DNA of 35,596 nt, taken from the NCBI GenBank assembly GCA_018240435.1, contig JAFEFT010000051.1, positions 1-35,596 on the forward strand, given 5' to 3'. Position 1 is the first letter of the stretch. Every line of letters starts with the position of its first letter. The notes beneath the pieces were generated by a model. That model had not been told where the DNA came from. It saw nothing but the letters and a program-made list of their open reading frames with translations, and did not search any database. Below are positions 24,246 to 32,577 of this stretch, piece after piece. Source of the stretch: Pseudomonadota bacterium (lineage in GTDB: Bacteria; Pseudomonadota; Gammaproteobacteria; Xanthomonadales; Xanthomonadaceae). The position numbers and the translations under genes are program-made.

Positions 24246-26294
24246 TCAGTGCGCGCCGCTGCCGATGTAGCGGTCGAGGAAGGCCAGCAAACTGTTGTAG
24301 AACGCCTCGCGGTCGGCTTCGAGGTAGAAACCGTGGCCCTCGCCGGGATAGATCGTCGCCTGCACCGACTTGCCGGCCTTGAGCAGTGCATCGCGCATCA
24401 TCTCGGTGTGTACCGGCGGCGCCGTGGTGTCCTCCTTGCCCGCCGCCAGCAGCACCGGCACGCTGATGCGATCGGCCAGGTGGTCGGGCGAGATCGATGC
24501 CAGGCCATCCTGGCCCAGCGTCTTCTTCAGGAAATTCTCGCCGCCCCGCTGATCCGGTGCGTCATGATCGCTGTATAACGCCTGCAGGTCGTAGACACCG
24601 ACGTAGCCGGCCACGCAGTGGTACAGCGACGGCTCCCTGGCAGCGCCCATCAGTGCCGCATAACCGCCATAGCTGGCGCCGTAGATGCAGATGCGTTTGG
24701 GATCGGCGATGCCCTGGGCGATGGCCCACTGCGTCGCGTCGGTCAGATCATCCTGCAGGGCCCGACCCCATTGCCGGTAACCGGCGATCGCAAATGCCCT
24801 GCCGAAGCCCTCCGAACCACGGTAGTTCACCTGCAATACGGCGTAGCCGCGCGATGCCAGCAACTGCACTTCCCCGTTGAAGCCCCATGCGTCCGCGACA
24901 TCGAACGGCCCGCCATGCGGATGGATCACCAGCGGCAGGTTCTTGCCGTTGCTGCCAGCGGGCACGGTGAGCAGGCCATGCACGGTCAGGCCATCGCGCG
25001 CCTTGAACGTGATCGCGCGCTGGCTGCCCATGCGATCGGGGTCGATCCATTCGCGATGGCTGAGCAGGTGGGTGGCCTTCTTGCTGTCCAGGTCGAACAG
25101 GTAGTAGTCGCCGGGGCTGGTGTCGCCATAGGTGTATACCAGCGCCTGCTTGCCATCGGCGGTGTAATCGGAAAACACCACCGCCTGGCCGGGGAAGCTC
25201 GCTTCCAGGCTGCGGAACGACTGCACTAGCGGATCGTTGTCATTGAAGAATACGAAGCGCGGCTTGGCGTCGTCGTAACGCACGCCGATCACCTCGCCGT
25301 GCGGCCCGTACACCGCGATCGGGTCGGCGACCGGATCCTGGCGCACGTCCTTCATGACGTGGCTGGCGGTGTCGTAGGCGACCAGGATGTTGGCGCCGTT
25401 GCCGGCATCTTCGCGGCTCAGATACGCGGTATGCCCGTCGGCGCCGAAACCGAAGGGGAACAAGGCGACGTTGCTCACCGCCTGGTCGTTGAGCAGCACC
25501 CACGGTGCATTGGCGCCATCGCGGTAGTAGGTCTTGGTCTGATTGTCGTCGTTGGCGCCGGTGGCGAAACGGACCACGCCTTGCAGGTCGGTCATGAAAT
25601 CGGCATTGCGCACCGGCGCGGTGGCGACGACGCTGATCTGGCCGTTGGCCACGTCCATGCTGGCCGCCTTCTCGAAGCCCGACGCGCCCGATCCGTGCGG
25701 CCAGACGGCGACGATGACGTGCTTGCCGTCGCCGCGCAGCGGCTCGACCACGGTCGCGGCGCCGGCCTCGGTCTTTTTGCCGACGGTGATGTGGCTGCCG
25801 CCCTGCATGCTCACCGCCCGGTAGCCGATCAGGATGCCCTGGTTGCTGCCATCGGCATCCATCGCGTACAGCTCGCCGGTGGGCTGCGGGCGTTCGAGCA
25901 GGCCCGACTTTTCACCGACACTGATCAGCAGCCGATGGTCGTTGGCCCACCAGAAATCCTGCACTTCGGTGCTGCCGGCGAGGTTGAAATGGCCCAGCAG
26001 CTTGCCACTGGCGCGATCGCGCACCACCAGCACGCGCTTGCTCTTGCCGTCGGCCTCGGTCAGGTTCACCGACATCGCCAGGTACTGGCCGGTCGGCGAG
26101 ATCTTGAGATCCTCGAAGGTGTCGTCACGCACGAAATCGGCCACGCTCGGCAACTTGGCGGCTGTGGCTGCGGCTGCGGCTGGTGTAGCCGGTGGCGCCG
26201 GTGGCGCCGGTGGCGGTGTGGTACCGGCAATGGCAGAGGTGCCGGCAAGCAGTGCCGCGATCACGGCGGCACGCAATACGGGGATGGAATTCAT
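24246..26294 (-). CDS. Secreted S9-family peptidase (paralogue 2)
   Basis: This 682-residue secreted peptidase has a signal peptide (AAVIAALLAGTSAIAG), a Pro/Ala low-complexity linker (about 25-46), a beta-propeller domain and a C-terminal hydrolase domain. The nucleophile is in YGASYGGYAALMG (Ser near 541), Asp in AAGKEDTTAP and His in GEGHGFY. It is a clear paralogue of the gene directly upstream and lies 20 bp after it, so the pair arose by tandem duplication and shares a transcript. It converges on the transporter gene with 61 bp between stops. The exact specificity cannot be read. Confidence 0.92.
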   Translation of the reverse strand: MNSIPVLRAAVIAALLAGTSAIAGTTPPPAPPAPPATPAAAAATAAKLPSVADFVRDDTFEDLKISPTGQYLAMSVNLTEADGKSKRVLVVRDRASGKLLGHFNLAGSTEVQDFWWANDHRLLISVGEKSGLLERPQPTGELYAMDADGSNQGILIGYRAVSMQGGSHITVGKKTEAGAATVVEPLRGDGKHVIVAVWPHGSGASGFEKAASMDVANGQISVVATAPVRNADFMTDLQGVVRFATGANDDNQTKTYYRDGANAPWVLLNDQAVSNVALFPFGFGADGHTAYLSREDAGNGANILVAYDTASHVMKDVRQDPVADPIAVYGPHGEVIGVRYDDAKPRFVFFNDNDPLVQSFRSLEASFPGQAVVFSDYTADGKQALVYTYGDTSPGDYYLFDLDSKKATHLLSHREWIDPDRMGSQRAITFKARDGLTVHGLLTVPAGSNGKNLPLVIHPHGGPFDVADAWGFNGEVQLLASRGYAVLQVNYRGSEGFGRAFAIAGYRQWGRALQDDLTDATQWAIAQGIADPKRICIYGASYGGYAALMGAAREPSLYHCVAGYVGVYDLQALYSDHDAPDQRGGENFLKKTLGQDGLASISPDHLADRISVPVLLAAGKEDTTAPPVHTEMMRDALLKAGKSVQATIYPGEGHGFYLEADREAFYNSLLAFLDRYIGSGAH

Positions 26295-26314
26295 GGCGCT
26301 GGCTCGGCAGGGGA

Positions 26315-28318
26315 TCAGTGGCTGGCGGGCGTCGTCGCGGCCTTGCCCGCGTCGGCACCGATGTTGCGGTCGAGGAAGGCAAGCATCCGCGTGTACAGGT
26401 CGATGCGGTCGGCTTGTTTGTAGAAGCCGTGGCCCTGGCCCGGATAGATCTTCGCGTCCACCGGCTTGTGCAGGCGCAGCAGCGCGTCACGCATCAGCTC
26501 GGTGTGCTTGGCCGGCGCGCGCTGGTCTTCCTTGCCGGCCACCATCATCACCGGCACCACGATGCGATCGGCCAGATGATCGGGCGAAATCGACTCGAGG
26601 TGGTCGTGGCCCAGGGTCTCGTCGAGGAAGTTGGTTCCCGATCGCGATTGCGAAATGTCACCCTCGTGATACATCACCGGCATGTCGTAGACGCCGACGT
26701 AACCGATCGCGCAGCGATACAGGTTGGGCTCCTTGGCCACGCCCATCAGCGCCGCGTAGCCGCCGTAGCTGGCGCCGTAGATGCAAATGCGATGCGGGTT
26801 GGCGATGCCCTGCGCGATCGCCCATTTCGTCGCATCGGTCAGGTCATCCTGCATCGTCCCGCCCCACTGCTTGTAGCCCTTGTGCTGGAAGTCGCGGCCG
26901 TAGTTGCCCGAGCCGCGGAAGTTGACTTGCAGCACCGCATACCCGCGCGAGGCCAGCAGTTGCACTTCCGGGTTGTAACCCCACTGGTCGTAGGGGCCGA
27001 ACGGGCCGCCGTGCGGGTTGACGACCAATGGCAGGTTCTTGCCATCGCTGCCGCGCGGCACGGTCAGGAAGCCCTGCAGAGAAAGTCCGTCGCGCGCGGT
27101 CAGCGTGATCGGCTTCATTTCCGCCAGCATTTCCGGTTTGAACCAGTTGGCCTTGCTGGCGATGTAGGCCACCTGATTCTTGCTGCGGTCGTAAAGATAG
27201 AAGTCGCCGGGAATGCGATCGGAATACGCCACGTACAACGCCAGCGAATCGTCGCGCGTGTACGAGGCCGGCAGCACCATCGCATCGGGCAGGCCCGCCT
27301 GGATCGCCCGCAATTGCTTGGCGTACTTGTTGTCGGCATCGAGATAGACGACCGTGGGCTTGCCGCTCTGCACGATGGCCGCGTACAGCGAGTGATCGTC
27401 CGGCGAGTACAGGAAGCTCTCCGGGCTGGCGATCGGATGCCGATAGGCGATCTCGCGTTGCCTGGTCTGCACGTCGAAGGCATCGATCGAATCCGGGCCC
27501 TGGGCCTGCTCGGATTGCAGGAACGCCGTCTTGCCATCGGCGCTGAATCCGACCGGCACCACGATGCGCTGCGTCGTCGCCTCGTCGTTGATCGCTTCCC
27601 ACGGCGCATCGGCACCGGCGCGGTAATAGGTCTTGACCTGGCGGTCGTCGCCGGCGCCCCACGCGAAGCGCACCACACCGGCGGCATCGGCGAGGAATTC
27701 GGCATGGCGCACCGGCGCGCGCGCCACCCGGATGGTCGAGCCGGAATCGACGTTCATGCGATCGACTTCCGTGTACGGCGAATCCGACGCCACCGCAATC
27801 AGCACGTTGTTGTCGTCACCACGCAAGGTGTCGATGATCTGCGCGAACTTCAGGTGCGAGCGGTTGTCGCCGGCGCGCTGGCCCATGCCGATCAGCGGCC
27901 CGCCCTGGCCGCTGCCGTCGGCATTGACACCATAGATCTCGCCGGTGCCTTGCGGCGTTTCCAGTTCACCGAACTTGCGGGCGACGCTGAACAGGATGCG
28001 GTGGTCGTTGACCCAGACGAAGCTGGCGACGTGGGAATTCTCCGGCAAGGTGACATGGCCGGTCTGCTTCATGTCGGCGCGGCGGAATATCACCAGACTG
28101 GTGCGATCCGACAGCGGCACCGTCGCGGCGAGAAACTCGCCGGTCGGCGACAGCTTGATGGTGCCGAAGGCGTCGCGCTTGAGAAAATCGGTCAACGGCG
28201 GCGGCGTGCCGGTGCTGGCAGGCGCGACCGGCGCAGCGGTTGGCGCGGGCGCATCGGCGGCAAGGACGGTGACGGACAGGCACAGGGCGGCCACGGCCGC
28301 CAGCAAGGCAATTCGCAT
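26315..28318 (-). CDS. Secreted S9-family peptidase (paralogue 3)
   Basis: This 667-residue secreted peptidase has a signal peptide (MRIALLAAVAALCLSVTVLA), an Ala/Pro linker, a beta-propeller domain and the S9 catalytic domain with YGASYGGYAALMG (Ser near 517), Asp in AGKEDQRAP and His in GQGHGFY. It aligns along its whole length with the following gene (shared blocks PVRHAEF/PVRNADF, VNPHGGPF/IHPHGGPF, LLASRGYAVLQVN). The ATG at 28318 starts the signal peptide; an upstream in-frame ATG would add 30 residues of non-secretory sequence. It heads the two-gene peptidase operon. Confidence 0.92.
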   Translation of the reverse strand: MRIALLAAVAALCLSVTVLAADAPAPTAAPVAPASTGTPPPLTDFLKRDAFGTIKLSPTGEFLAATVPLSDRTSLVIFRRADMKQTGHVTLPENSHVASFVWVNDHRILFSVARKFGELETPQGTGEIYGVNADGSGQGGPLIGMGQRAGDNRSHLKFAQIIDTLRGDDNNVLIAVASDSPYTEVDRMNVDSGSTIRVARAPVRHAEFLADAAGVVRFAWGAGDDRQVKTYYRAGADAPWEAINDEATTQRIVVPVGFSADGKTAFLQSEQAQGPDSIDAFDVQTRQREIAYRHPIASPESFLYSPDDHSLYAAIVQSGKPTVVYLDADNKYAKQLRAIQAGLPDAMVLPASYTRDDSLALYVAYSDRIPGDFYLYDRSKNQVAYIASKANWFKPEMLAEMKPITLTARDGLSLQGFLTVPRGSDGKNLPLVVNPHGGPFGPYDQWGYNPEVQLLASRGYAVLQVNFRGSGNYGRDFQHKGYKQWGGTMQDDLTDATKWAIAQGIANPHRICIYGASYGGYAALMGVAKEPNLYRCAIGYVGVYDMPVMYHEGDISQSRSGTNFLDETLGHDHLESISPDHLADRIVVPVMMVAGKEDQRAPAKHTELMRDALLRLHKPVDAKIYPGQGHGFYKQADRIDLYTRMLAFLDRNIGADAGKAATTPASH

Positions 28319-28439
28319 GACGAGGATCCACAAAGGCACGGTGGGCGCGCACGACGACGCGCAACGATGGCTATGGTGCAACAAGGCGACGCCCGCTGTC
28401 AGCCGCAACGCGCCTTCATGACGATCCGGTCATGTTCGA

Positions 28440-29348
28440 TCAGGCGGCGCGCGCCTCGACCCATTCGGCGATCACCTGCGCCAGCCCTTCGCGCCAGTCG
28501 GGCAGTTGCAGCCGGAAATCATCGGCAAACCGCGACGTATCCAGCCGCGAATAAGCCGGCCGCCGGGCCTTGGTCGGATAGTCGGTGCTGGCGATGGCGC
28601 GCACGCGTGGCGCACGCTCCAGCAGGCCGGCGGCCACCGCACGGGTGAAGATCGCGGTGGCGAATTCGTGCCAACTGCACTGGCCATCGGCGACCAGGTG
28701 CCAGGTGCCGCTGGCCTCGGGCCGGCGCGCATGTGCCAGCGCGGTCGCCGCCGCGATCTGTCGCGCCGGCGTCGGCGAACCGATCTGGTCGGCAACCACG
28801 GTCAGTTCGTCGCGACTGGCGCCCACGCGCAGCATCGTGCGCAAGAAGTTGCTGCCACGGACGCCATACACCCACGCCGTGCGCAACAGCAAATGGCGAC
28901 AACCGCTGGCACGCACGGCCTCCTCGCCGGCCAGCTTGCTGCGTCCGTACACGCCCAGTGGCGCGGTGGCGTCGTCCTCGCGCCACGGCCGCGAGCCATC
29001 GCCACCGAACACGTAGTCGGTGGAATAGTGGACGAGCTTGGCGTCGTGGGCCGCGCAGGCCTGCGCCAACTCGCCGACCGCATCGGCATTGATGCGCTGG
29101 GCGAGTTCGGGCTCGTCCTCGGCGCGATCGACCTGAGTGTGGGCGACGGCATTGAGCACCAGCGTCGGCCGCCGCTGCGCCACCAGACACGCCAGGCTGC
29201 CGGCGTGCGTGAAGTCGATCTGCGTGCAGGCCGAGCCATCGGGCAGCCTGCCGCTGATGGTGCACGCCTCGATCTTGCCCAGCGGCGCGAACGCACGCTG
29301 CAACTCGTAGCCCACCTGGCCGTCGGCACCCAGCAGGAGGATGCTCAT
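28440..29348 (-). CDS. rfbD: dTDP-4-dehydrorhamnose reductase
   Basis: RfbD (RmlD) carries out the last step to dTDP-L-rhamnose, reducing the 4-keto group with NAD(P)H. The Rossmann motif GADGQVG is at residues 7-13, STDYVFGG in the middle, and the catalytic YGRSK (Tyr-x3-Lys) follows. The length of 302 residues is usual. Its ATG overlaps the rfbC stop by four bases (ATGA). It is the last gene of rfbBACD. Confidence 0.96.
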   Translation of the reverse strand: MSILLLGADGQVGYELQRAFAPLGKIEACTISGRLPDGSACTQIDFTHAGSLACLVAQRRPTLVLNAVAHTQVDRAEDEPELAQRINADAVGELAQACAAHDAKLVHYSTDYVFGGDGSRPWREDDATAPLGVYGRSKLAGEEAVRASGCRHLLLRTAWVYGVRGSNFLRTMLRVGASRDELTVVADQIGSPTPARQIAAATALAHARRPEASGTWHLVADGQCSWHEFATAIFTRAVAAGLLERAPRVRAIASTDYPTKARRPAYSRLDTSRFADDFRLQLPDWREGLAQVIAEWVEARAA

Positions 29349-29905
29349 GCGCCGTATTCCAGCAGGTGCTCGGCAGCGATTTCGTCGAGGAATGGCGCGA
29401 TCGCATCCTTGTCCGACAACGACGGCTGCGCCATCGGCCAGTCGATGGCGATGCGCGCATCGTTCCAGCGGATGCCGGCATCGCTGGCGCGATCGTACAG
29501 CGCGGTGCATTGGTAGGAGAACACGGCGCGCTCGCTCAAGGTGAGAAATCCGTGCGCGAACCCTGGCGGGATCCACAACTGCCGGCGATTTTGCGCACTC
29601 AACACCGCCGCCATCCAGCGCCCGAAATGCGGCGAGCCACGGCGGATGTCGACCGCCACGTCGAACACCTCGCCGGCCAGCACCGAAACCAGCTTGCCCT
29701 GCGCATGGGGCTGCCGCTGGAAGTGCAAGCCGCGCAACACCCCCTGCACCGACTCGGAGACGTTGGTCTGCACGAACACCGGATGCAGGCCGGCCTCGGC
29801 GAACACCGCACGGTTGTAGCTTTCGAAGAAGCAGCCACGGGCATCGCCGAACACCCGCGGTTCGATCAACATCACATCAGGAAGGTCGGTTTGCGTGATT
29901 TTCAT
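29345..29905 (-). CDS. rfbC: dTDP-4-dehydrorhamnose 3,5-epimerase
   Basis: RfbC (RmlC) epimerises C3 and C5 of dTDP-4-keto-6-deoxyglucose. This 186-residue cupin has the family blocks PRVFGDARGCFFESYN, NVSESVQGVLRGLHFQ (with the base histidine), GKLVSVLAGEVFDVAVD and PPGFAHGFLTL. The start at 29905 fits the family (MKITQTDLPDV); an ORF start at 29959 would read through the heptamer array. No ribosome binding site is visible because the array GAAGCAG begins five bases upstream. Confidence 0.95.
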   Translation of the reverse strand: MKITQTDLPDVMLIEPRVFGDARGCFFESYNRAVFAEAGLHPVFVQTNVSESVQGVLRGLHFQRQPHAQGKLVSVLAGEVFDVAVDIRRGSPHFGRWMAAVLSAQNRRQLWIPPGFAHGFLTLSERAVFSYQCTALYDRASDAGIRWNDARIAIDWPMAQPSLSDKDAIAPFLDEIAAEHLLEYGA

Positions 29906-29909
29906 TGGG

Positions 29910-29944
29910 GAAGCAGGAAGCAGGAAACAGGGAGCAGGGAACAG
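29910..29944. repeat. Five-copy heptamer array (GRARCAG) at the rfbC start
   Basis: Five consecutive 7-bp units run from 29910 to 29944: GAAGCAG, GAAGCAG, GAAACAG, GGAGCAG, GGAACAG. The array begins five bases upstream of the rfbC ATG, so it occupies the place of the ribosome binding site and leader on the minus strand. Confidence 0.85.
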
Positions 29945-29953
29945 CTGGTAACC

Positions 29954-30121
29954 ATTCACGATTCACGATTCACGATTCACGATTCACGATTCACGATTCA
30001 CGATTCACGATTCACGATTCACGATTCACGATTCACGATTCACGATTCACGATTCACGATTCACGATTCACGATTCACCTTTCACGATTCACCTTTCACG
30101 ATTCACGATTCACGATTCCCG
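29954..30121. repeat. Twenty-four-copy heptamer array (ATTCACG)
   Basis: Units of ATTCACG repeat without interruption 17 times (29954-30072) and continue as seven more units, some variant (ATTCACC, TTTCACG, ATTCCCG), to 30121. The array fills nearly the whole gap between the rfbA stop (30126) and rfbC. A perfect run of this length is likely to vary in copy number by slipped-strand pairing. It encodes no credible protein. Confidence 0.95.
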
Positions 30122-30125
30122 ACCC

Positions 30126-31013
30126 TCAGCTTACCGTCCCCTGCGCGATCACCCGAAGCAGGTACTGGCCGTAACCATTCTTCGCCAGCGGCCTGGCCAA
30201 CTCGCGCAGGCGCTCGGCGTCGATCCAGCCATTGATCCAGGCGATTTCTTCGGGGCAGCACACGCGCAAGCCTTGCCGAGCCTGGATGGTGTCGATGAAA
30301 TTCGATGCCTGCAACAGCGATTCATGGGTGCCGGTGTCCAGCCAGGCGTAACCGCGACCGAGGCGTTCGAGGTGCAGCGTGCCGTCGTCGAGGTAGCATC
30401 GGTTGAGGTCGGTGATCTCCAGTTCGCCACGCGCAGACGGCTTGAGCGAAGCCGCGAACGCGCTGGCACGTTCGTCGTAGAAATACAGGCCGGTGACGGC
30501 GTAGTTCGACTTGGGTTGCGCAGGCTTTTCTTCCAGCCCGATCACCCGGCCATCGGCCGCGAATTCGGCGACGCCATAGCGATCGGGATCATGAACCCAG
30601 TATCCGAACACGGTGGCGCCGTGGGCGCGCGCATCGGCTCGCCGCAGGATTTCGGTGAAGCCATGGCCATGGAAGATGTTGTCGCCGAGCACGAGACAGC
30701 TCGGGCCGCCGGCAAGGAAGTCGCGGCCGATCAGCAACGCCTGCGCCAGCCCGTCGGGGCTGGGTTGCACGGCGTACTCGATCTTCATGCCCCACTGCGC
30801 GCCATCGCCAAGCAGGCGCTTGAACATCTCCTGCTCGTGCGGGGTATTGATCACCAACACCTCACGGATGCCGGCCAGCATCAGCGTGCTCAGCGGGTAG
30901 TAGATCATCGGCTTGTCGTACACCGGCAGCAGCTGCTTGCTGATCGCCTGGGTGATCGGATACAGCCGGGTGCCGGAGCCGCCGGCGAGGATGATGCCTT
31001 TGCGCTGGGTCAT
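30126..31013 (-). CDS. rfbA: Glucose-1-phosphate thymidylyltransferase
   Basis: RfbA (RmlA) makes dTDP-glucose from glucose-1-phosphate and dTTP, the first step of the rhamnose pathway. The nucleotide-binding motif [11 protein letters not shown] is at about residues 11-21; [24 protein letters not shown] and [20 protein letters not shown] follow. The length of 295 residues is standard. It is followed by the heptamer arrays and preceded by 240 bp with no gene seen, so it may need readthrough from rfbB or a promoter of its own. Confidence 0.96.
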   Translation of the reverse strand: MTQRKGIILAGGSGTRLYPITQAISKQLLPVYDKPMIYYPLSTLMLAGIREVLVINTPHEQEMFKRLLGDGAQWGMKIEYAVQPSPDGLAQALLIGRDFLAGGPSCLVLGDNIFHGHGFTEILRRADARAHGATVFGYWVHDPDRYGVAEFAADGRVIGLEEKPAQPKSNYAVTGLYFYDERASAFAASLKPSARGELEITDLNRCYLDDGTLHLERLGRGYAWLDTGTHESLLQASNFIDTIQARQGLRVCCPEEIAWINGWIDAERLRELARPLAKNGYGQYLLRVIAQGTVS

Positions 31014-31254
31014 GGGGGATTCCGGAAGGCTCTTTTCGGTAACCGCGCACCTTGCTCGGCCACGTTCGTCCACGAGAAGGTGACCGGTTCGGCGATCTGT
31101 GGCGGAGGGCAGAGAGTGCGGTGGACGGTGAACAGTAGCGCGAAACGTCACTGCCTTCCCCTGGCGGCCTTGCATCCGCCCCGCGCTCGCACCGCTGGCC
31201 CGCTGGGTCACGCCAACGGTGCGGCCGTCGCCGGGCAACGAGAGGCTGCGAAGG

Positions 31255-32313
31255 TCAGCCCTGCCCGATCCGCTCCAGGCGATAACTGCCGTCGAGCACG
31301 CGTTCCACCCAGCCGGCGTTGTCCAGATACCAGTCGACCGTGCGCGCAATGCCCTGCGCGAAGTCCACCGTCGGCCTCCAGCCCAGTTCGCGCTTGAGTC
31401 TTGAAGCGTCGATCGCGTACCGCCGGTCGTGGCCGGGGCGGTCCTTGACGTAGGTGATCAGCGCCTCGTGCGGGCGACGATCGGGCAGCGGCCGACGCGC
31501 ATCGAGCAGCGCGCAGATCGTCTTCACGACCTCGATGTTGGGTTTCTCGGCATCGCCGCCGACGTTGTAGGTCGTGCCGACGAGGCCGGCTTCCAGCACG
31601 CGCCGAATCGCCGCGCAGTGATCCTTGACGAACAGCCAGTCGCGCACGTTCATGCCATCGCCGTAGACCGGCAGCGGCTGCCCGGCCACCGCCTTCTGGA
31701 TCACCAGCGGGATGAGCTTTTCCGGGAACTGGAACGGCCCGTAGTTGTTCGAGCAGTTGGTGGTCAGTACCGGCAGCCCGTACGTATGGTGGAAGGCACG
31801 CACGAGGTGATCGGATGCCGCCTTGGAAGCAGAGTACGGTGAATTGGGTGCATACGGCGTATCTTCGGTGAAGGCGCCGGTCGCGCCCAGCGAACCGTAG
31901 ACCTCGTCGGTGGACACGTGCAGGAAGCGGAATGTCTCCTTCGCGTCACCATCCAACTCGCGCCAGTAATCGCGCGCACATTCGAGCAGTGCCAAGGTGC
32001 CGACCACATTGGTCTGGATGAAGGCCGCCGGGCCGTCGATCGAGCGATCGACATGCGACTCGGCGGCAAAGTTGACGACCGCCGTGGGGCGATGTTCCGA
32101 CAGCAAGCGAGTGACGAGGGCGCGGTCGCCGATGTCGCCATGGACGAAAACATGCCGCGCATCACCGTCGAGAGCGGCTAGCGTGTCGCGGTTGCCGGCG
32201 TAGGTGAGCGCATCGAGATTGACCACGCGCACGCCGGCAGCGACCGCGTCGAGCACGAAATTGCCGCCGATGAAACCGGCGCCGCCGGTGACCAGCCAGA
32301 TGGGTATGGGCAT
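31255..32313 (-). CDS. rfbB: dTDP-glucose 4,6-dehydratase
   Basis: RfbB (RmlB) converts dTDP-glucose to dTDP-4-keto-6-deoxyglucose. This 352-residue short-chain dehydrogenase has the NAD motif [10 protein letters not shown] near the N-terminus, [10 protein letters not shown], the TDEVYG block and the catalytic YSASK. It is the first gene of the rfbBACD cluster. The leader upstream carries three CTGAGCAG copies. Confidence 0.96.
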   Translation of the reverse strand: MPIPIWLVTGGAGFIGGNFVLDAVAAGVRVVNLDALTYAGNRDTLAALDGDARHVFVHGDIGDRALVTRLLSEHRPTAVVNFAAESHVDRSIDGPAAFIQTNVVGTLALLECARDYWRELDGDAKETFRFLHVSTDEVYGSLGATGAFTEDTPYAPNSPYSASKAASDHLVRAFHHTYGLPVLTTNCSNNYGPFQFPEKLIPLVIQKAVAGQPLPVYGDGMNVRDWLFVKDHCAAIRRVLEAGLVGTTYNVGGDAEKPNIEVVKTICALLDARRPLPDRRPHEALITYVKDRPGHDRRYAIDASRLKRELGWRPTVDFAQGIARTVDWYLDNAGWVERVLDGSYRLERIGQG

Positions 32314-32361
32314 GAATGACGTCGTCGTGAATTCGTTTGCGTGATTTTGCCTGATTCACAC

Positions 32362-32396
32362 CTGAGCAGACAGCTGAGCAGGCGGCACCTGAGCAG
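32362..32396. repeat. Three direct copies of CTGAGCAG upstream of rfbB
   Basis: CTGAGCAG occurs at 32362-32369, 32374-32381 and 32389-32396; the first and third copies share the longer CACCTGAGCAG. They lie about 50-80 bases before the rfbB start, where regulator sites would be, but could also be a decayed repeat. Confidence 0.5.
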
Positions 32397-32522
32397 GGAC
32401 GCACCATTCGGCTGCGCAGAAAAGTCCATGGAATTGGGTGCGTGTCCCGGTCATGTGTCTTCCTTCCGCGAGCCCCCGATGTACCGACCGCGGCTGTAAT
32501 CGTCCCGCGCGGTTCCCGTATC

Positions 32523-32555
32523 AAGGAAGGAGCGGCACGCGGCCGCTCCTTCCTT
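32523..32555 (+). promoter_or_regulatory. Perfect 14-bp hairpin in the leader of the HAF-repeat gene
   Basis: AAGGAAGGAGCGGC (32523-32536) and GCCGCTCCTTCCTT (32542-32555) pair perfectly around a 5-base loop. The hairpin ends 22 bases before the ATG at 32578 and has no T-run, so it is not a simple terminator for the plus strand. It may be a 5'-UTR stability or control element, or an intergenic repeat. Confidence 0.6.
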
Positions 32556-32577
32556 CTCACCATCAAGGGGTTCCGCC

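Noticed and set aside
22703-24391. Minus-strand open frame of 562 codons opposite the peptide transporter
   Set aside because: Shadow of the POT gene; the product is Arg/Gln/His-rich and without domains.
28418-28435. Small inverted repeat CATGAC/GTCATG before the rfbD end
   Set aside because: The stem is only six bases and has no T-run, too weak to call a terminator.
26192-28648. Plus-strand open frame of 818 codons opposite the third S9 peptidase
   Set aside because: It is the complement of a well-supported peptidase gene, with a low-complexity Arg/His/Asp composition and no recognisable domain.
29954-30121. The heptamer array as a CRISPR or as a coding tandem-repeat protein
   Set aside because: There are no spacers between the units, and reading it as protein (repeats of SRFTIHD) gives no start site or homology that makes sense.
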